Notes: generated by a model from the letters alone, not told the origin. A stretch of 64,000 bases of DNA from Chaetoderma sp. LZ-2023a (GCA_034401795.1 CM067366.1:78855470-78919469), one strand, 5' to 3'. Counted from the first letter of the stretch, positions 24,301 through 33,719 are shown. Made by a program: numbers and translations.

Positions 24301-27300
24301 TGGTTATCAAACGGGTACGGGAACATTCAGTTCCTATCGCGCAATGATGATATATAGCAACTTCCGAGTCCAGAATATTTAGATCCGAGTACTCACTCTA
24401 ATTAGAATAAAGATCTTTTGCGATTGGAGGCAAATCACGTGATTTATACACGTATCTTTTCTCGACGCCATTTTATGTCAAATTCTGGATTAATTTTGAT
24501 GTAATAAGTGATATATATGTATTAAAGAATAAGCAATATTTAGGCGCCCCAATTTAATAATTTCACTTCCGCTTGGTGTTCTTGGAGTATACATTAAACA
24601 TAATCCTCAGGCGGCGCGAATTGTCTAGGGTAACATTTAGTTCAATTTCCGTGGTATTTTGACCAAAAAATGTGTGGAAGGAATGTTCTTGATTATAGGA
24701 TGCACCCCCCTTTCTAGTACATGTATTTTGACAAAAAAAACTGCGTCCTTTAGTAATCGATTCCTAGATGAGTAGAAAGTGGGCAGAGCGTAGCTAGACG
24801 TGGATGGGTCATAGCTAGACGTGGATGGGTCATAGCTAGACGTGGATGGGTCATAGCTAGACGTGGATGGGTCATAGCTAGACGTGGATGGGTCATAGCT
24901 AGACGTGGATGGGTCATAGCTAGAAGTGGATGGGTCATAGCTAGAAGTGGATGGGTCATAGCTAGAAGTGGATTCATCTCTATTAATAAGCCACTGGCAG
25001 ATTGCCTGGGCAATCATGGTTTTCATTAATGATTTTGTGATGAGTATCTGTTCAGATAAGTGAAGTCATCGTGCGGCTTATCCAGAGCTTTTTATGTTTC
25101 CCTCCAGTTATTAGCTACGGTAGCATCTTGTCTGCAGGGCTTTCTATGCATGTCCTTCAGTGACAGTTATCCACAGCCTTGTAGATTTCGCTGCAGCTAC
25201 CAATAGACTTTTAACCTTGGCGATTTCGAGGGACAAGGTTCTGAAATTGAGCAAAAACACTGAAATCTCCAAGGTTAATAATAATAATAATAATAATAAT
25301 CATCTATTGGTAGGAGGAAATTTCCATGATTTTATGGAAAAAAAATTCCATGTTTTGCATACATAATTCAATTGATGAATCCAGTTTCTCAGCCAATCAT
25401 ATGATGTGATAATCAACTACTTGATATGTAGGCTGACATAATCAATTACATCATGAATGACTCGATTTAGTCTGTCTTAAACGTTTAATAGTCCGTCATG
25501 TAATACAAATTGTATGGCTTTACTATTTAATAAATATTCTGTAGAATATTTTGAAACTAATTTGACTGGGCACGGTTGCTTCCATAGACAGCAACAGCAC
25601 CCAGTCAAATTAGTTTCAAAATATTCAACAGCTTACCTGTATATTTTTCTGGAAATAGAGATTCAGAGTGCAAGGATCCAACTCAGGTGAAGCATGGGTG
25701 GAGCTTAGCTAGAGATGGGCTGGGAATAGCTAAAACTAGATTCCTCAATTTGCATCAGTTTACTGGTGTCATCTCAATGTAATACAGTCTTGATTTCGTG
25801 GGATTGTATGGTTGGTCCAAGTGGTCAAATTTGGTTAATTCTGCCTTCAGGAGTCATTCTGTACAGTTTTCATTGGAGTGGGGTGCTGTAAGGATAACAG
25901 GATTTTACCTCTGTGTTCAGCTCTTGCCCTGATGATGCACATTTATGTGGTAAAGCTTGTCAAAATAAATAATATTAGTTTACAAAAGGTACTCCTCTAA
26001 TCTTTTTTATCTGTTCAGTATGTGACACTTTTGTGTTGATTTGAGCATTGAGTCATTTAAACAGGAAGGTAATAGAGGGTGTATCAATGATAGGAGTTCC
26101 CCTTAGCCTGGGTGAAATTAATTTTGGGCCTACAGACTTGACATATACTTAATTCCAAGTGATTACTATTTAATATATATAGTCTAAATAGTTCAAAATA
26201 GTTTGAATGATTTATTATCTGTTCTAATAGGGAGACTAGAATTTTAGTGATGCACGTCATTCCCGCATCACCATTATTAGCCTAAGGTGTACCACTACCC
26301 AAAGTGGTGGTGGTGGATACATGTTAAGAATACAGACTGCACAACAATTTATTTGATGTGCATTGAACCTTGAAATGTTGGTCTGAGACCTGGGATTTCC
26401 AGAAATCTATAACGGTAAACTGTTCAATACTTTGAAACTAATTTGACAGGATGCCGTTGCTGCCTATGGCAGAAACGGCGTCCAGTCAAATTAGTCTCAA
26501 AATATTCATCGGTATGTTTATTAAATAGTAGATATAGAATTTGTACAACTTGATGTACTATTACTCCTTTATGGCAGACTAAATTACGTCATTCATGAAG
26601 TACTTGATTATGACATCAGCTTATGTCATGTGATATTGTTGATTATGATGGCATATAGTTGATCAACAAACGGGATTCATCAATTAAGTAGTTTTTCAAA
26701 ATAACCCGATGGCCCGACATTCACAGGCCTTTAGTGATACATAGCACACCTGTATCCCAAGATGCATCCATAAACCACATTTGTATGTGAACAAATCTTG
26801 AAACTAAGAGACTATTATTCAAAATGTATCACTCCCATGGTACAGTTTCAAAAATAGTCTCTTGGTCTGCAAATGGACATTTCTCAAGACCATTAAAGAG
26901 CTAATTTTTAACCTGTGTTAGTTCAGTAATCTCAGTTCAGGCCAAACTAAATCATTAAAGAATCATAATTAATGTGATTGTGCTTCTTTCAGGTGATGTA
27001 CCATACTATATTGTGAGAAACTCATGGGGCGGAGCATGGGCTAATTCTGGCTATGCATACATCAAGGTTGGTGGTGACATTTGTGGTAAGTAACAGCCTA
27101 GGTAATATGATTTAATAATCAAGCCGGCCAAAACCAGTCTCTATAGAGGTCTTGCGAAATGTCCATTTGCAGGCCAAGAGATTATTTTTGAAAATTTACC
27201 ACTGGAATGCCTGGCTTGATAAACGAGCCAGCGATTCCAGTGGTAAGTTTTCAAAAATAGTCTTCTCTTGACCTGCAAATGGACATTGAATAAGGAAATA

Positions 27301-28569
27301 TTTTGATTTTCTTCACCAAATCTGACCATTAAAGGGTTAGTTTACTAGGAGATCATGGTATAAATAACTAATTACCTGGGTTTTTTATAGGGCACGATTA
27401 TGGGCTGGTTGGGTGAACTTAAATATTATTACGGCTACTAAACATGGATTTGCAAGAATTTCTTAGCATTGGTTAATTTCTTTTACTTACTTGTATGTTA
27501 TAACTTTGTTCAATTGTTTCATTAATTGACCTTTACATTTTTAGCTATGCCCCGCCCATCACTAGCCAAGCTCCATCCACACCTCGCCGTGTTTGGATTG
27601 ATCGATCCCAAACAGCTGTAGCTATCAAATTCCTGAAAACTATACAGGGAAGCTGTTGAATATTTTGTAACTAATTTGACTGGGCGCTGTTGCTGCCTAT
27701 GGCAGCAACAGCGCCCAGTCAAATTAGTTTCAAAATATTCAACAGTATATTTTCTATTAATCTTTAAACCCTTTAATGGTCAAGCCAACCAAAAGCAGCT
27801 TCTGCACTCGTCATGTGAAATGTTCATTTGCAGACCAAGAGAAGCTATTTTTGACAATTTACCGCTGCAATGACTGGCCAGTTGTAAATTTTGAAAACTA
27901 ATCTCTTAGTAATGAACATATTCTATGAGATTAAAAAATTTTTTGAACAAATTTGAGTTAATGATTGGTAAAGAAAATCAAGCATTTTGCTCAGTCAATA
28001 TCTATTTCTATTAGATGTAACGATTTTTGGAGAACGGTAGCAAATAGTGTCTTAACCTATTAATGGTTGAATTTGGTAAAGAAAATTTAAATATCTGCCT
28101 ACTGAATGTCCATTTACAGGCCAAGAGAATAGAATTTTACAAAATCTATCACTGGAATGACTGGCTCGGTTAGCGAGCCAGTCATTCAAGTGGTAAATTT
28201 TCTAAAATTCTATTCTCGACCTGTAAATGGACATTTAACAAGACCATAACAGGGGCTGGTATGACAATTAAATGGTTAAAGCATACATTGTACAATCAGG
28301 ATTACATGCTTTTGAGGAGAAACGATGGTGTTTCTAAAGACTATCCATTCTACCCCTTTATACCTGATAAACCTTATAAACCAGATATGAAGATTTCCTT
28401 TTGATGTAAAGAATATTCTGTTCAATATTTTGAAACTAATTTGACTGGGAGTTGTTTATGCCTATGTCACAATTAATTTAAACAAGAAGTGTACATGATT
28501 TTAGTGTAAGTAATCTAGTTAATATTTGTAGGTATAGCAGAGATGGTAGGAGGCGTACAGGTGGAGTGA
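12153..28569 (+). CDS. CTSO: Cathepsin O-like cysteine protease, nine exons
   Basis: Exons at 12153-12350, 14330-14426, 15849-15981, 16984-17040, 18783-18939, 20641-20756, 22823-22989, 26993-27085 and 28532-28569, all with GT..AG introns and matching phases, total 1,056 nt or 351 residues plus stop. Residues 1-23 look like a signal peptide. An I29 propeptide follows (FVTKYDKAY, then LKRHEKLN and YGITQFSDLTPDEFK). The mature papain-fold domain starts near 140. Gln155 and Cys161 (QGTCGACW), His298 (LNHAVQ) and Asn318 (RNSWG) are all present. It matches remembered cathepsin O better than cathepsins L or B: FQESL-RH at the exon 1/2 join, EFKA-YL, SVQ-VIDC, GGIIQ-HC and a C-terminal CGIA. Expected role: lysosomal or secreted protein degradation. 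It is slightly longer than human CTSO (about 321). No stop or broken splice site was seen. No clear AATAAA was found close after the stop. Confidence 0.93.
12554..12650. repeat. Dispersed ~90-bp repeat, copy 1
   Basis: Similar to 57178-57265: both carry GGGTGTAA.CATGAG..TAGG.GGCACACCGCA followed by CATCTGCACCA. Function unknown. Confidence 0.7.
12835..13515. repeat. Direct repeat of ~357 bp in CTSO intron 1
   Basis: The block around TTTGAAAATTTAAATTCC at about 12865 recurs at about 13222, and both continue through AAAGTCATGGAAAAT..., a CATAGGTCATG motif and AAAGAAATCT. The copies are imperfect. Confidence 0.75.
13592..13982 (+). mobile_element. Family M MITE (CTSO intron 1)
   Basis: Ends AATTTACCTTTCCAG... 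/ ...GGAAAGGTCCATT are imperfect terminal inverted repeats. The centre is a near-perfect palindrome at 13761-13853. Between centre and right end is the family's GATCGATC...GGTGGAGCTTAGCTAG block. No ORF; nonautonomous. Confidence 0.85.
14330..14426 (+). CDS. CTSO: CTSO exon 2
   Basis: Acceptor TTTACAG, donor GTGAGT. Encodes the propeptide helix LKRHEKLN and QFSDLTPDEFK; ends after the first base of an Ala codon. Confidence 0.93.
14484..14832 (+). mobile_element. Family M MITE (CTSO intron 2)
   Basis: TIRs AATGGAGGAATCCAGTTT and its complement at AAAACAGGATTCATCCATT, flanked by TA on both sides in the sequence. Central palindrome 14608-14700. Begins 57 bp downstream of exon 2. Confidence 0.88.
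15089..15345. repeat. Direct repeat around AGTGAATTAGCCTATTT
   Basis: Copies start at 15090 and 15311, each followed by ATTAG-rich sequence. A related ATTAGCC-rich, 'GGTAGGTC.GTCCCTGG' segment is at 29690-29785. Low-copy dispersed repeat of unknown type. Confidence 0.5.
15849..15981 (+). CDS. CTSO: CTSO exon 3
   Basis: Acceptor TTTTCAG, donor GTGAGT. Covers the end of the propeptide (with an NIT sequon) and the junction to the mature enzyme, ending inside the Trp codon of IDW. Confidence 0.93.
16001..16232 (+). mobile_element. Family P hairpin MITE (CTSO intron 3)
   Basis: Starts TTAACCCTTTAACAC, has an internal palindrome around ATGTCCATTTGCAGACCAAG and its complement. The right terminus is decayed. 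Begins 20 bp after exon 3. Confidence 0.75.
16984..17040 (+). CDS. CTSO: CTSO exon 4 (catalytic cysteine)
   Basis: 57-nt exon encoding RDKGVITPVNDQGTCGAC, with oxyanion Gln155 and nucleophile Cys161. Acceptor TTGTAG, donor GTATGT. It ends within the Trp162 codon. Confidence 0.95.
17064..17303 (+). mobile_element. Family P hairpin MITE (CTSO intron 4)
   Basis: Begins CTTAATGGCCAAATTTGG and ends near CTTAACCATTATGGTTAA; internal palindrome around the GGCCAAGAGAATACTATTT segment. Diverged copy, 24 bp after exon 4. Confidence 0.65.
17700..18480. other. Unclassified insert in CTSO intron 4
   Basis: No gene seen. A short internal direct repeat (AACATTTGTA.CAA.TAAAGAGTGAAAA) occurs at about 18014 and 18308. 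It may be part of an unrecognised element. Confidence 0.3.
18594..18776 (+). mobile_element. 5'-truncated family M MITE abutting CTSO exon 5
   Basis: Only the right half (palindrome arm to the terminal ...CCTCTATT) is present. The element ends at 18776 and is followed at once by TTGCAG, the exon 5 splice acceptor. Confidence 0.8.
18783..18939 (+). CDS. CTSO: CTSO exon 5
   Basis: Acceptor TTTTGCAG, donor GTAGGC. Encodes the helix after the catalytic Cys, SVQEVIDC and GCEGG. Ends on a codon boundary. Confidence 0.94.
18997..19124. repeat. Palindrome related to family M core
   Basis: Nearly perfect arms 19019-19092 around TGTTGAATATTTTGGACTTA with a short loop. Weaker pairing continues outward to a GAACAAAAT / ATTTTGTTC pair. 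Confidence 0.85.
20226..20585 (+). mobile_element. Family M MITE just upstream of CTSO exon 6
   Basis: Left end AATAGAGGGGTCAGATCTGTC, right end AAAATGGATCCCATAAA, palindrome 20392-20460. Ends about 55 bp before the exon 6 boundary. Confidence 0.83.
20641..20756 (+). CDS. CTSO: CTSO exon 6
   Basis: Acceptor TCTACAG, donor GTAACC. Encodes the YPFTEHTDSC segment, typical of papain enzymes, and a short variable loop; ends within an Arg codon. Confidence 0.92.
21301..21910. repeat. Fragment of AGGTGAGCTAA-type tandem-core element
   Basis: Starts TTAGCTCACCTGGTCTGAAAG, matching the complement of the end of the element at 42361-43827, then degenerates. Contains imperfect 'TTCTTCGG...AAATTC' style units. 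No gene. Confidence 0.5.
21932..22149 (+). mobile_element. Family P hairpin MITE with TTAA ends (CTSO intron 6)
   Basis: Best copy of the family: TTAACCCTTTAACACTCAT at the left, GGGTTAAAGGGTTAA at the right, and a palindrome ATGTCCATTTGTAGACCAAG...complement in the middle. TTAA at both ends resembles piggyBac-type target duplications. A half copy continues at about 22236-22340. Confidence 0.88.
22445..22802 (+). mobile_element. Family M MITE just upstream of CTSO exon 7
   Basis: Left end AATTCATGAATCCAGTTTCTC, right end AAAACTGGATTCCTGCATT, palindrome 22619-22698. It ends 20 bp before exon 7, so it lies against the polypyrimidine tract. Confidence 0.86.
22823..22989 (+). CDS. CTSO: CTSO exon 7 (catalytic histidine)
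   Basis: Acceptor TTTGCAG, donor GTATGT at 22990. Encodes GPLAVGVDA, GGIIQYHC and LNHAVQIVGY with His298. Ends with the first base of a Gly codon. Confidence 0.95.
23102..23435 (+). mobile_element. Family M MITE, right end truncated (CTSO intron 7)
   Basis: Left end AATGGAGGGATCTGATCTC, palindrome 23253-23323, then breaks off after GGGCAGAGCTTAGCTAG. Confidence 0.75.
23780..24440. repeat. Interspersed ~55-bp repeat GATTGGAGGCGCTGTGT
   Basis: CTTTTG..TTGGAGGCGCTGTGT.ATCTTATGC..TAACGGGAGTTGGTTAT occurs at about 23790, 24102, 24197, 24262 and as a start at about 24417. Other sequence, including the SINE-like segment, sits between the copies. Confidence 0.75.
23855..24095 (+). repeat. SINE-like segment with GTCGCCTCTTACGAC motif
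   Basis: Ends with TTTAGTCGCCTCTTACGACA, then GGATACGG..GTATTCTAAGCCCC, resembling the conserved tail domain seen in many invertebrate SINEs (from memory, possibly Nin-DC). Its first ~60 bp recur inverted at about 48750-48815. No clear tRNA-derived A/B boxes were found, so the class is uncertain. Confidence 0.4.
24755..24990 (+). repeat. 21-bp minisatellite grown from a family M MITE end
   Basis: TAGCTAGACGTGGATGGGTCA is repeated about nine times (24792-24980). The flanks GTGGGCAGAGC... and GTGGATTCATCTCTATTAA are the 3' end of a family M element, so the array is an expansion of its subterminal motif. The Ser/Tyr/Asp-Pro repeat ORF seen opposite is an artefact. Confidence 0.88.
25278..25302. 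repeat. (AAT)n microsatellite
   Basis: About eight AAT units. Confidence 0.9.
25370..25750 (+). mobile_element. Family M MITE (CTSO intron 7)
   Basis: Left end AATTGATGAATCCAGTTTCTC, right end CTAAAACTAGATTCCTCAATT, palindrome 25539-25631. Confidence 0.86.
26418..26685 (-). mobile_element. Family M MITE, inverted and truncated (CTSO intron 7)
   Basis: Begins at the central palindrome (26420-26512) and runs to GGGATTCATCAATT in reverse orientation; the other half is missing. A decayed family P fragment follows at about 26783-26925. Confidence 0.8.
26993..27085 (+). CDS. CTSO: CTSO exon 8 (catalytic asparagine)
   Basis: Acceptor CTTTCAG, donor GTAAGT. Encodes YYIVRNSWGGAW with Asn318 and GYAYIKVGGDIC. 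Ends with the first base of a Gly codon. Confidence 0.95.
27111..27341 (+). mobile_element. Family P hairpin MITE (CTSO intron 8)
   Basis: TTTAATAATCAAGCCGGCC at left, ATTAAAGGGTTAG at right, palindrome arms around AATGTCCATTTGCAGGCCAA. Starts 25 bp after exon 8. Confidence 0.8.
27524..27745 (-). mobile_element. Half family M MITE ending in a 93-bp palindrome (CTSO intron 8)
   Basis: Left end AATTGACCTTTACATTTTTAG, then the reversed GGTGGAGCTTAG block, then an almost perfect palindrome at 27653-27745 with one mismatch in 44 pairs. The rest of the element is absent. Confidence 0.85.
27763..27965 (+). mobile_element. Family P hairpin MITE, decayed
   Basis: TTAAACCCTTTAATGGTCAAG start, imperfect palindrome around TTCATTTGCAGACCAAGAG; right end lost. 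Confidence 0.7.
28052..28278 (+). mobile_element. Family P hairpin MITE (CTSO intron 8)
   Basis: TTAACCTATTAATGGTTGAA to AATTAAATGGTTAA with strong palindrome arms around AATGTCCATTTACAGGCCAA and a GGCTCGGTTAGCGAGCC centre. Confidence 0.85.
28532..28569 (+). CDS. CTSO: CTSO exon 9 (last)
   Basis: Acceptor ATTTGTAG. Completes CGIAEMVGGVQVE and the TGA stop at 28567-28569. The 38-nt exon is short but keeps the CGIA motif seen at the same place in cathepsin O. Confidence 0.88.
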
Positions 28570-28807
28570 CGTCCAGCTTCCATGTCTGCCCATTGGCAAA
28601 GATAGTGCCTGATTAACTCTTTCATTCCCTAAGACAAGATACGACAGACACGTTGTATGTAAGACAGATTTGTTTGAACATCTTGAAATTAACTGAATGG
28701 AATAATTAACATGTATATTACAGAATCTGGATAAATAAGGAGAAGACAAAGTCAAGGTTGCCCATAAATACTCGCTATCTTGTGCCCGCAAACATCATTT
28801 TCTATGG

Positions 28808-29296
28808 AAATTGAGCGATCTAATCTGTCACTCAAGTATCTATGTCATAATCAAATACACCACTTGTTAGCTGACGTCACAATCAAAATCACATAGATCC
28901 GCCACATATGGGGGAAATCTGTCACAAAATTGTCTGAATTGAATGGCTTTGATCAATTTACAATTTAATAAACATTCTGTGGAATATTTTGAAACTAATT
29001 TGACTGGGAGCTTTTGCTGCGTATTGCACCAAACACCACAAATGGGGGAAAAGGTCTGTCACAAAAGTGTTTGAATTGGGTGTCTGAATTGTATGTCTTT
29101 GGTGAATGTGTCAAAATATTCAACAGCATGTTTATTAAATAGTGAAGACATACAATTCGTACAACACCGAGTCCGTCATCAAGTATGCCTTCGAGACGAA
29201 CTTAACTACTTCATTCATGATATCAATGATTATGATGTCATCCTACACGTCACATAGTTGATTATGACGCAATATGATTGATGGATAAATTGAATC
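28808..29296. mobile_element. Rearranged family M MITE remnants 3' of CTSO
   Basis: A left half (AATTGAGCGATCTAATCTGTC...) is followed by a half in the opposite orientation (AATATTCAACAGCATGTTTA...GATTGATGGATAAATTG). The centre is scrambled. Confidence 0.65.
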
Positions 29297-29388
29297 TGAA
29301 CTATTTTAGCGAATGTTTTCCAATGTCTACGATTTATGACCACCAGGTACCCCTTTCAACCGAATGCTGCATACCAGATACAAGATTA

Positions 29389-29476
29389 TGTTGAATATTT
29401 TGAAACTAATTTGGCTGGAAGCTGTTGCTGCCTACACAACAGCTTCCAGTCTAATTAGTTTCAAAATATTCAACAG
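29389..29476. repeat. Stand-alone family M core palindrome
   Basis: Arms TGTTGAATATTTTGAAACTA and complement around GCTGTTGCTGCCTACACAACAGC, without the usual flanks. Confidence 0.85.
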
Positions 29477-29968
29477 CTGGCCAATATGGGTGATTTTTTC
29501 TGAGATATTAGGATTTCAGGGTTTATTTGATTACAATAAAACATAATATATAAGTACTAGTTACATAAATTATTTATTATAAATATATAAGTACTAGTTA
29601 CATAAATTATTTATTTTTAAGATGTTTTTTCCAAGGTTAATTTTAATAGTATTCTACTTTGAAATTATGTATTGTGTGATTTTAATCATTAGCCAAATAT
29701 TTAGCTAATCCAGCATTCTATTAGCCAGATCTCAGTTTTACTAGCATTGGCCTAATTGGTGAATGGGTAGGTCGGTCCCTGGCAGTACTTTCAATGACTG
29801 CTTTGTATGCGAAGAGCTTTAAAAGCAAAAAGCTGTATTTTCATGACCAAATATGATCCCTAAATAGAATCTTTCCAATAATTATTTACTCATGAACAGA
29901 GATTAACTTTTCATATAAAAATAAGATTATTTTGTTTGTCAAGCCTGTATTGTTCAGAAAAGACTTCT

Positions 29969-30339
29969 AATAGAGGGATCCATTTCTAGCTATGCCCCGC
30001 CTATTTTTAGCCAAGCTCCACCCATGCTTTGCCTGTGTTAGGATCGATCGAACGCTGAATTCCCAATATCGAGGTAAATATACAGCTAAGCTGTTGAATC
30101 TTTTGAAACTAATTTGACTGGGTGTAGGCAACAACACTGCCCAGTCAAATTAGTTTCAAAATATTCAACAGAATGTTTATTAAATAGTAGACATACAATT
30201 CGTACACTTGACAGAGTATTAAACGTTCCTGACAGACTTAGATACGCCATTCATTATGTATTTTGATTGTGATGTCAGCCTAACTGTGATGTAATGGATT
30301 ATGTCATAAACTTGATAGACAAATCAGATCCAGCCATTC
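29969..30339 (-). mobile_element. Family M MITE, inverted
   Basis: Left end AATAGAGGGATCCATTTCTAG, palindrome 30091-30171, right end AGATCCAGCCATT. Confidence 0.85.
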
Positions 30340-30512
30340 TAACGCCTGTGTATAATCATTTGCCATAGTTCATCTTACATACGGTTCTTTTCTGAATATA
30401 ATATATTGACAGTCATCAATTATGATGGGTCATGCATGGTGCATTACAGCCCAAAATAAACAGAAACATGTTAGGTCGTCAGAAATGTTCGGTTGAATAT
30501 TTTGAACAATCC

Positions 30513-30863
30513 AATGGAGGAATCCCGTTTTAGCTATGCACGGCCCATTTTTAGCTGAGCTCCACCCAAGCATTGCCCATGTTGGAATTGATTGATCCCT
30601 GTACTCTTTGAATGTCAATTTCCTGAAAACTATACAGTAAGCTGTTGAATATTTTGAAACTAATTTGATTGTTGCTGCCCAGAATGTTAATTAAATAGTA
30701 AAGATATACAAATCATACAACAACGCTTAGTCTGTCATCAGCTAAGCATTTGTGATTCATTAAGCTACGTCATTCATGACATAATTGATTATGACATCAC
30801 CCTACATGTCACGTAGTTGATTATGATGTCATCTGATTGATGGATAAACTGGAATCGTCCATT
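30513..30863 (-). mobile_element. Family M MITE, inverted, one palindrome arm deleted
   Basis: Left end AATGGAGGAATCCCGTTTTAG, right end ACTGGAATCGTCCATT. The right arm of the core palindrome is missing after about 30680. Confidence 0.83.
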
Positions 30864-31107
30864 ACGTTCAGAATATTCACCAGTTATGCTTGTAGGTTTT
30901 ATTTAGTCTTAGAAACATACTAAGTTATTTCTGAGCTGTACTGTAAGTGTCACAATCTGAAATTCCAAAAAGAAAGCTTAGCAAGCCATAATCTACTATT
31001 CCTTACATGACAATATCATTTATTTTTTTAAATCCCCTAAATCACATCATTTCATTGAGATGTTTCCTATGATATACCGGTACCAGCTTATATCATGTAT
31101 TAAGGTT

Positions 31108-31337
31108 TTAACCCTCAAATTTATTCAAGAAAATTTTAATTTCCTTATATAAAATGTCCATTTGCAGACCAAGAGAAGACTATTTTTGAAAATTTTCACC
31201 TGGAATGACTGGCTCGGTTATCGAGCCGGTCATTCCAGGGGTAAATTTTCAAAAATAGTCTTCTTGATTTGCAAATGGACATTTCTCAAGACCATTGCAG
31301 AAGCCATTTTTGGCTGATATGAGGGTTAAAGGGTTAT
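31108..31337 (+). mobile_element. Family P hairpin MITE with strong stem
   Basis: TTAACCCTCAAATTTATT at left, GAGGGTTAAAGGGTTA at right. Arms around AATGTCCATTTGCAGACCAA pair almost fully; centre GGCTCGGTTATCGAGCC. Confidence 0.88.
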
Positions 31338-32208
31338 GGTTTATGATAGAAATTGTTACTAATTTACAGGCTCATCATTCTAAAAATAGTACAAACCCTG
31401 GTGAATTTCTACTATCCCCCGGTTAGCCTCAATTTCAATCCACGTGGTCTCGCAAGCCGGGCTACCTGTTATACTGTAACAGTAGTTTGTTAAAGTTTAT
31501 TCTATTTTATAGTAGTGGCCCATAATTATGCAAGTTATGTGATTATATTAAAATTAATTTCAAATATAATCATGTCATTTATATATACTTACATAATTTA
31601 AGCAAATTAATTGCTAATTTTAATAAACAAAATTTAATATAAATTGACCACTTAATTAAATATTTTTTTGTAAATTTTACATATACATTTATGTATTAGA
31701 AAGTTGATTCAGATTGGTATTTTTACAATGTTATAGTGATTGATGTATTTTTTTGACTGTGGTTTTCATTGAACTTTACACCAATTGTGCTATAATATAA
31801 TGCTTATTCTATATATTGAACATGTCTACTATATTGCGCTCAGTAATAATAAGTCCTTTGTATAATCAATACAGTATTTTCAGTTCTATAAAAATCATTA
31901 CATGACAGATTGCTCAAATTTATATTTGCTAATCACACTAAATGTTGCTAGTATGAAGATGCGATAAGCAAGTTAGTTAAGGAGTTTTACAAGTATATAA
32001 GATAAACATGACAGGTAAGAATGTATGCACATGTGCACAGGATGACACATCACATCTCATTCTGTACTATAGCTTATTTTTCTCTCACCTGTGAATCAGA
32101 ATGTGAGGCAGCTAAGCGCCACTTTTCCGATGACAAGTGAAATGTTAATGCTAAGAATTTTGTGTTACGGTTTTGCTTCTTGCCCAATATTTTGCGATTG
32201 CCTGATCC

Positions 32209-32526
32209 AATGGATGAATCCACAATTAGCCATGCCCCACCCATTTATAGTTATTGCCCCCGCCCACGCTTTGCCTGTTTTGGGATCGATCGAATCATGA
32301 ATTCCTAGAATCTTGATATTATGGTACACACGTAACTATACAGGTAAGCTATTGAATATTTTGAAACTAATTTGAATGGGTACTGTTGCTGCTAAAGGCA
32401 GTTTCCAAATTTTCAACAGAATGTTTATACATGATGGAATATTTCTGTCAATTATGTGAGGTCAACCGACATGATGGAATCGATTATGACATTATATACT
32501 TGATTGATCGATCAGATTCATCCATT
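32209..32526 (-). mobile_element. Family M MITE, inverted
   Basis: Ends CCAATGGATGAATC and GATTCATCCATTGG are a perfect 14-bp inverted repeat. The core palindrome is shortened (about 32345-32420). Confidence 0.86.
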
Positions 32527-32529
32527 GGA

Positions 32530-33260
32530 ACCAAACCTAGACACATGCTTGCCCAACAGCACATGACTTAGACTGGGATGTTACTAGGTCAATGGTCAAG
32601 GTCATCTGGACCTTTGAGATCTGCTCTTTGTGTTATGTTTTTGTGGTACATCTTCAGTCGGCCTTGTATTTCAAGATTGCATGACCCAATTAGAACCAGC
32701 TTAATACTGGCAGGGAAGTCACTAGGTTAGTCACACTACCCTTTAAAGTCTGTGTTAATTTCTTTTTTGCATACAGTTTGAAACCAAACCTGGACACATG
32801 GTTGCCAAGCCTATACCAATAAAAAGGAAGTACAATGATAGCAAGATGAAGGTTCAAGGTCACGGACATTATTACAAGCGTTTATTTCAACGTTAAGTTT
32901 TTGCATTTAATAAAACATCTATGTAAATTGATTTTTCTGGATTGGTGAATTATGTTAAAAGGAGGCTTGAATACATGATCATCTATAGGATTAGGAATCT
33001 ACCTGATGACATTGAGGTCACAAGGTCTTAGGTCATCGACATTGGAATACATCTCTGACTTAACATACTAAGTGTTTGCATTTAGCTCCACACATCAGGA
33101 TTGTTAAAACATGTTTAGGGAACTATACTTGGACACATGTTTGCCAGTGGGAGATAAAAAGGTCATCTGTTGATTCTGTGGTCAGGGTAACATGCCAAAA
33201 TCATGTTGGTCTTGGTGCAATAACAAGCTTCTAATCCTTACCCCAAGGTTTGTGTGCATA
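32530..33260. repeat. Diverged tandem repeat of ~230-280 bp
   Basis: Segments around CCAAACCTAGACACATG (32531), CCAAACCTGGACACATG (32784) and CTATACTTGGACACATG (33123) recur with linked TTGCCA and AAGGTCA motifs. No gene. Confidence 0.55.
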
Positions 33261-33329
33261 CTCCTCATCTCGCATTATGTTTTATCTTAGATCATAATCA
33301 CCATACCATATGATTGACATATTGGGTCC

Positions 33330-33600
33330 ATCAACATCTCGTGTAGTGCACTGTTGACATATTTGTGTTCAACTGCTTGTGTAGTGTACTGGGGACATAT
33401 TGGAGTCCATCAACTGCTTGTGTAGTGGACTGGTGACATATTGGTGTTCATCAACTGCTCATGTAGTGGACTGGTGACATTGGTGTTCATCAACTGCTCA
33501 TGTATTGGACTGGTGACATTGGTGTTCATCAACTGCTCATGTGGTGGACTGGTGACATTGGTGTTCATCAACTGCTCATGTAGTGGACTGGTGACATATT
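33330..33600. repeat. 39-bp minisatellite
   Basis: About six units of CTGGTGACATTGGTGTTCAT followed by CAACTGCTCATGTAGTGGA. Left units are more diverged. The NVTSP-repeat ORF opposite is an artefact. Confidence 0.9.
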
Positions 33601-33719
33601 TGACCACATAATTATATATATACAATATATTGACAAAATTCTGCAAACGATAAAATTGTATTGTTATCATATGTAAAGATTTATTTATCATTAATAAAAT
33701 TGTATACAATGAAATGTAA

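Noticed and set aside
24637-25026. 129-codon ORF with repeating Ser-Ser-Tyr-Asp-Pro
   Set aside because: It is the 21-bp minisatellite read in frame; the unit length is divisible by three, so all frames stay open.
12153-28569. CTSO as a pseudogene because of repeat-filled introns
   Set aside because: All nine exons join in phase, with standard splice sites and intact catalytic residues.
33410-33709. 99-codon ORF with NVTSP repeats
   Set aside because: Product of the 39-bp minisatellite.
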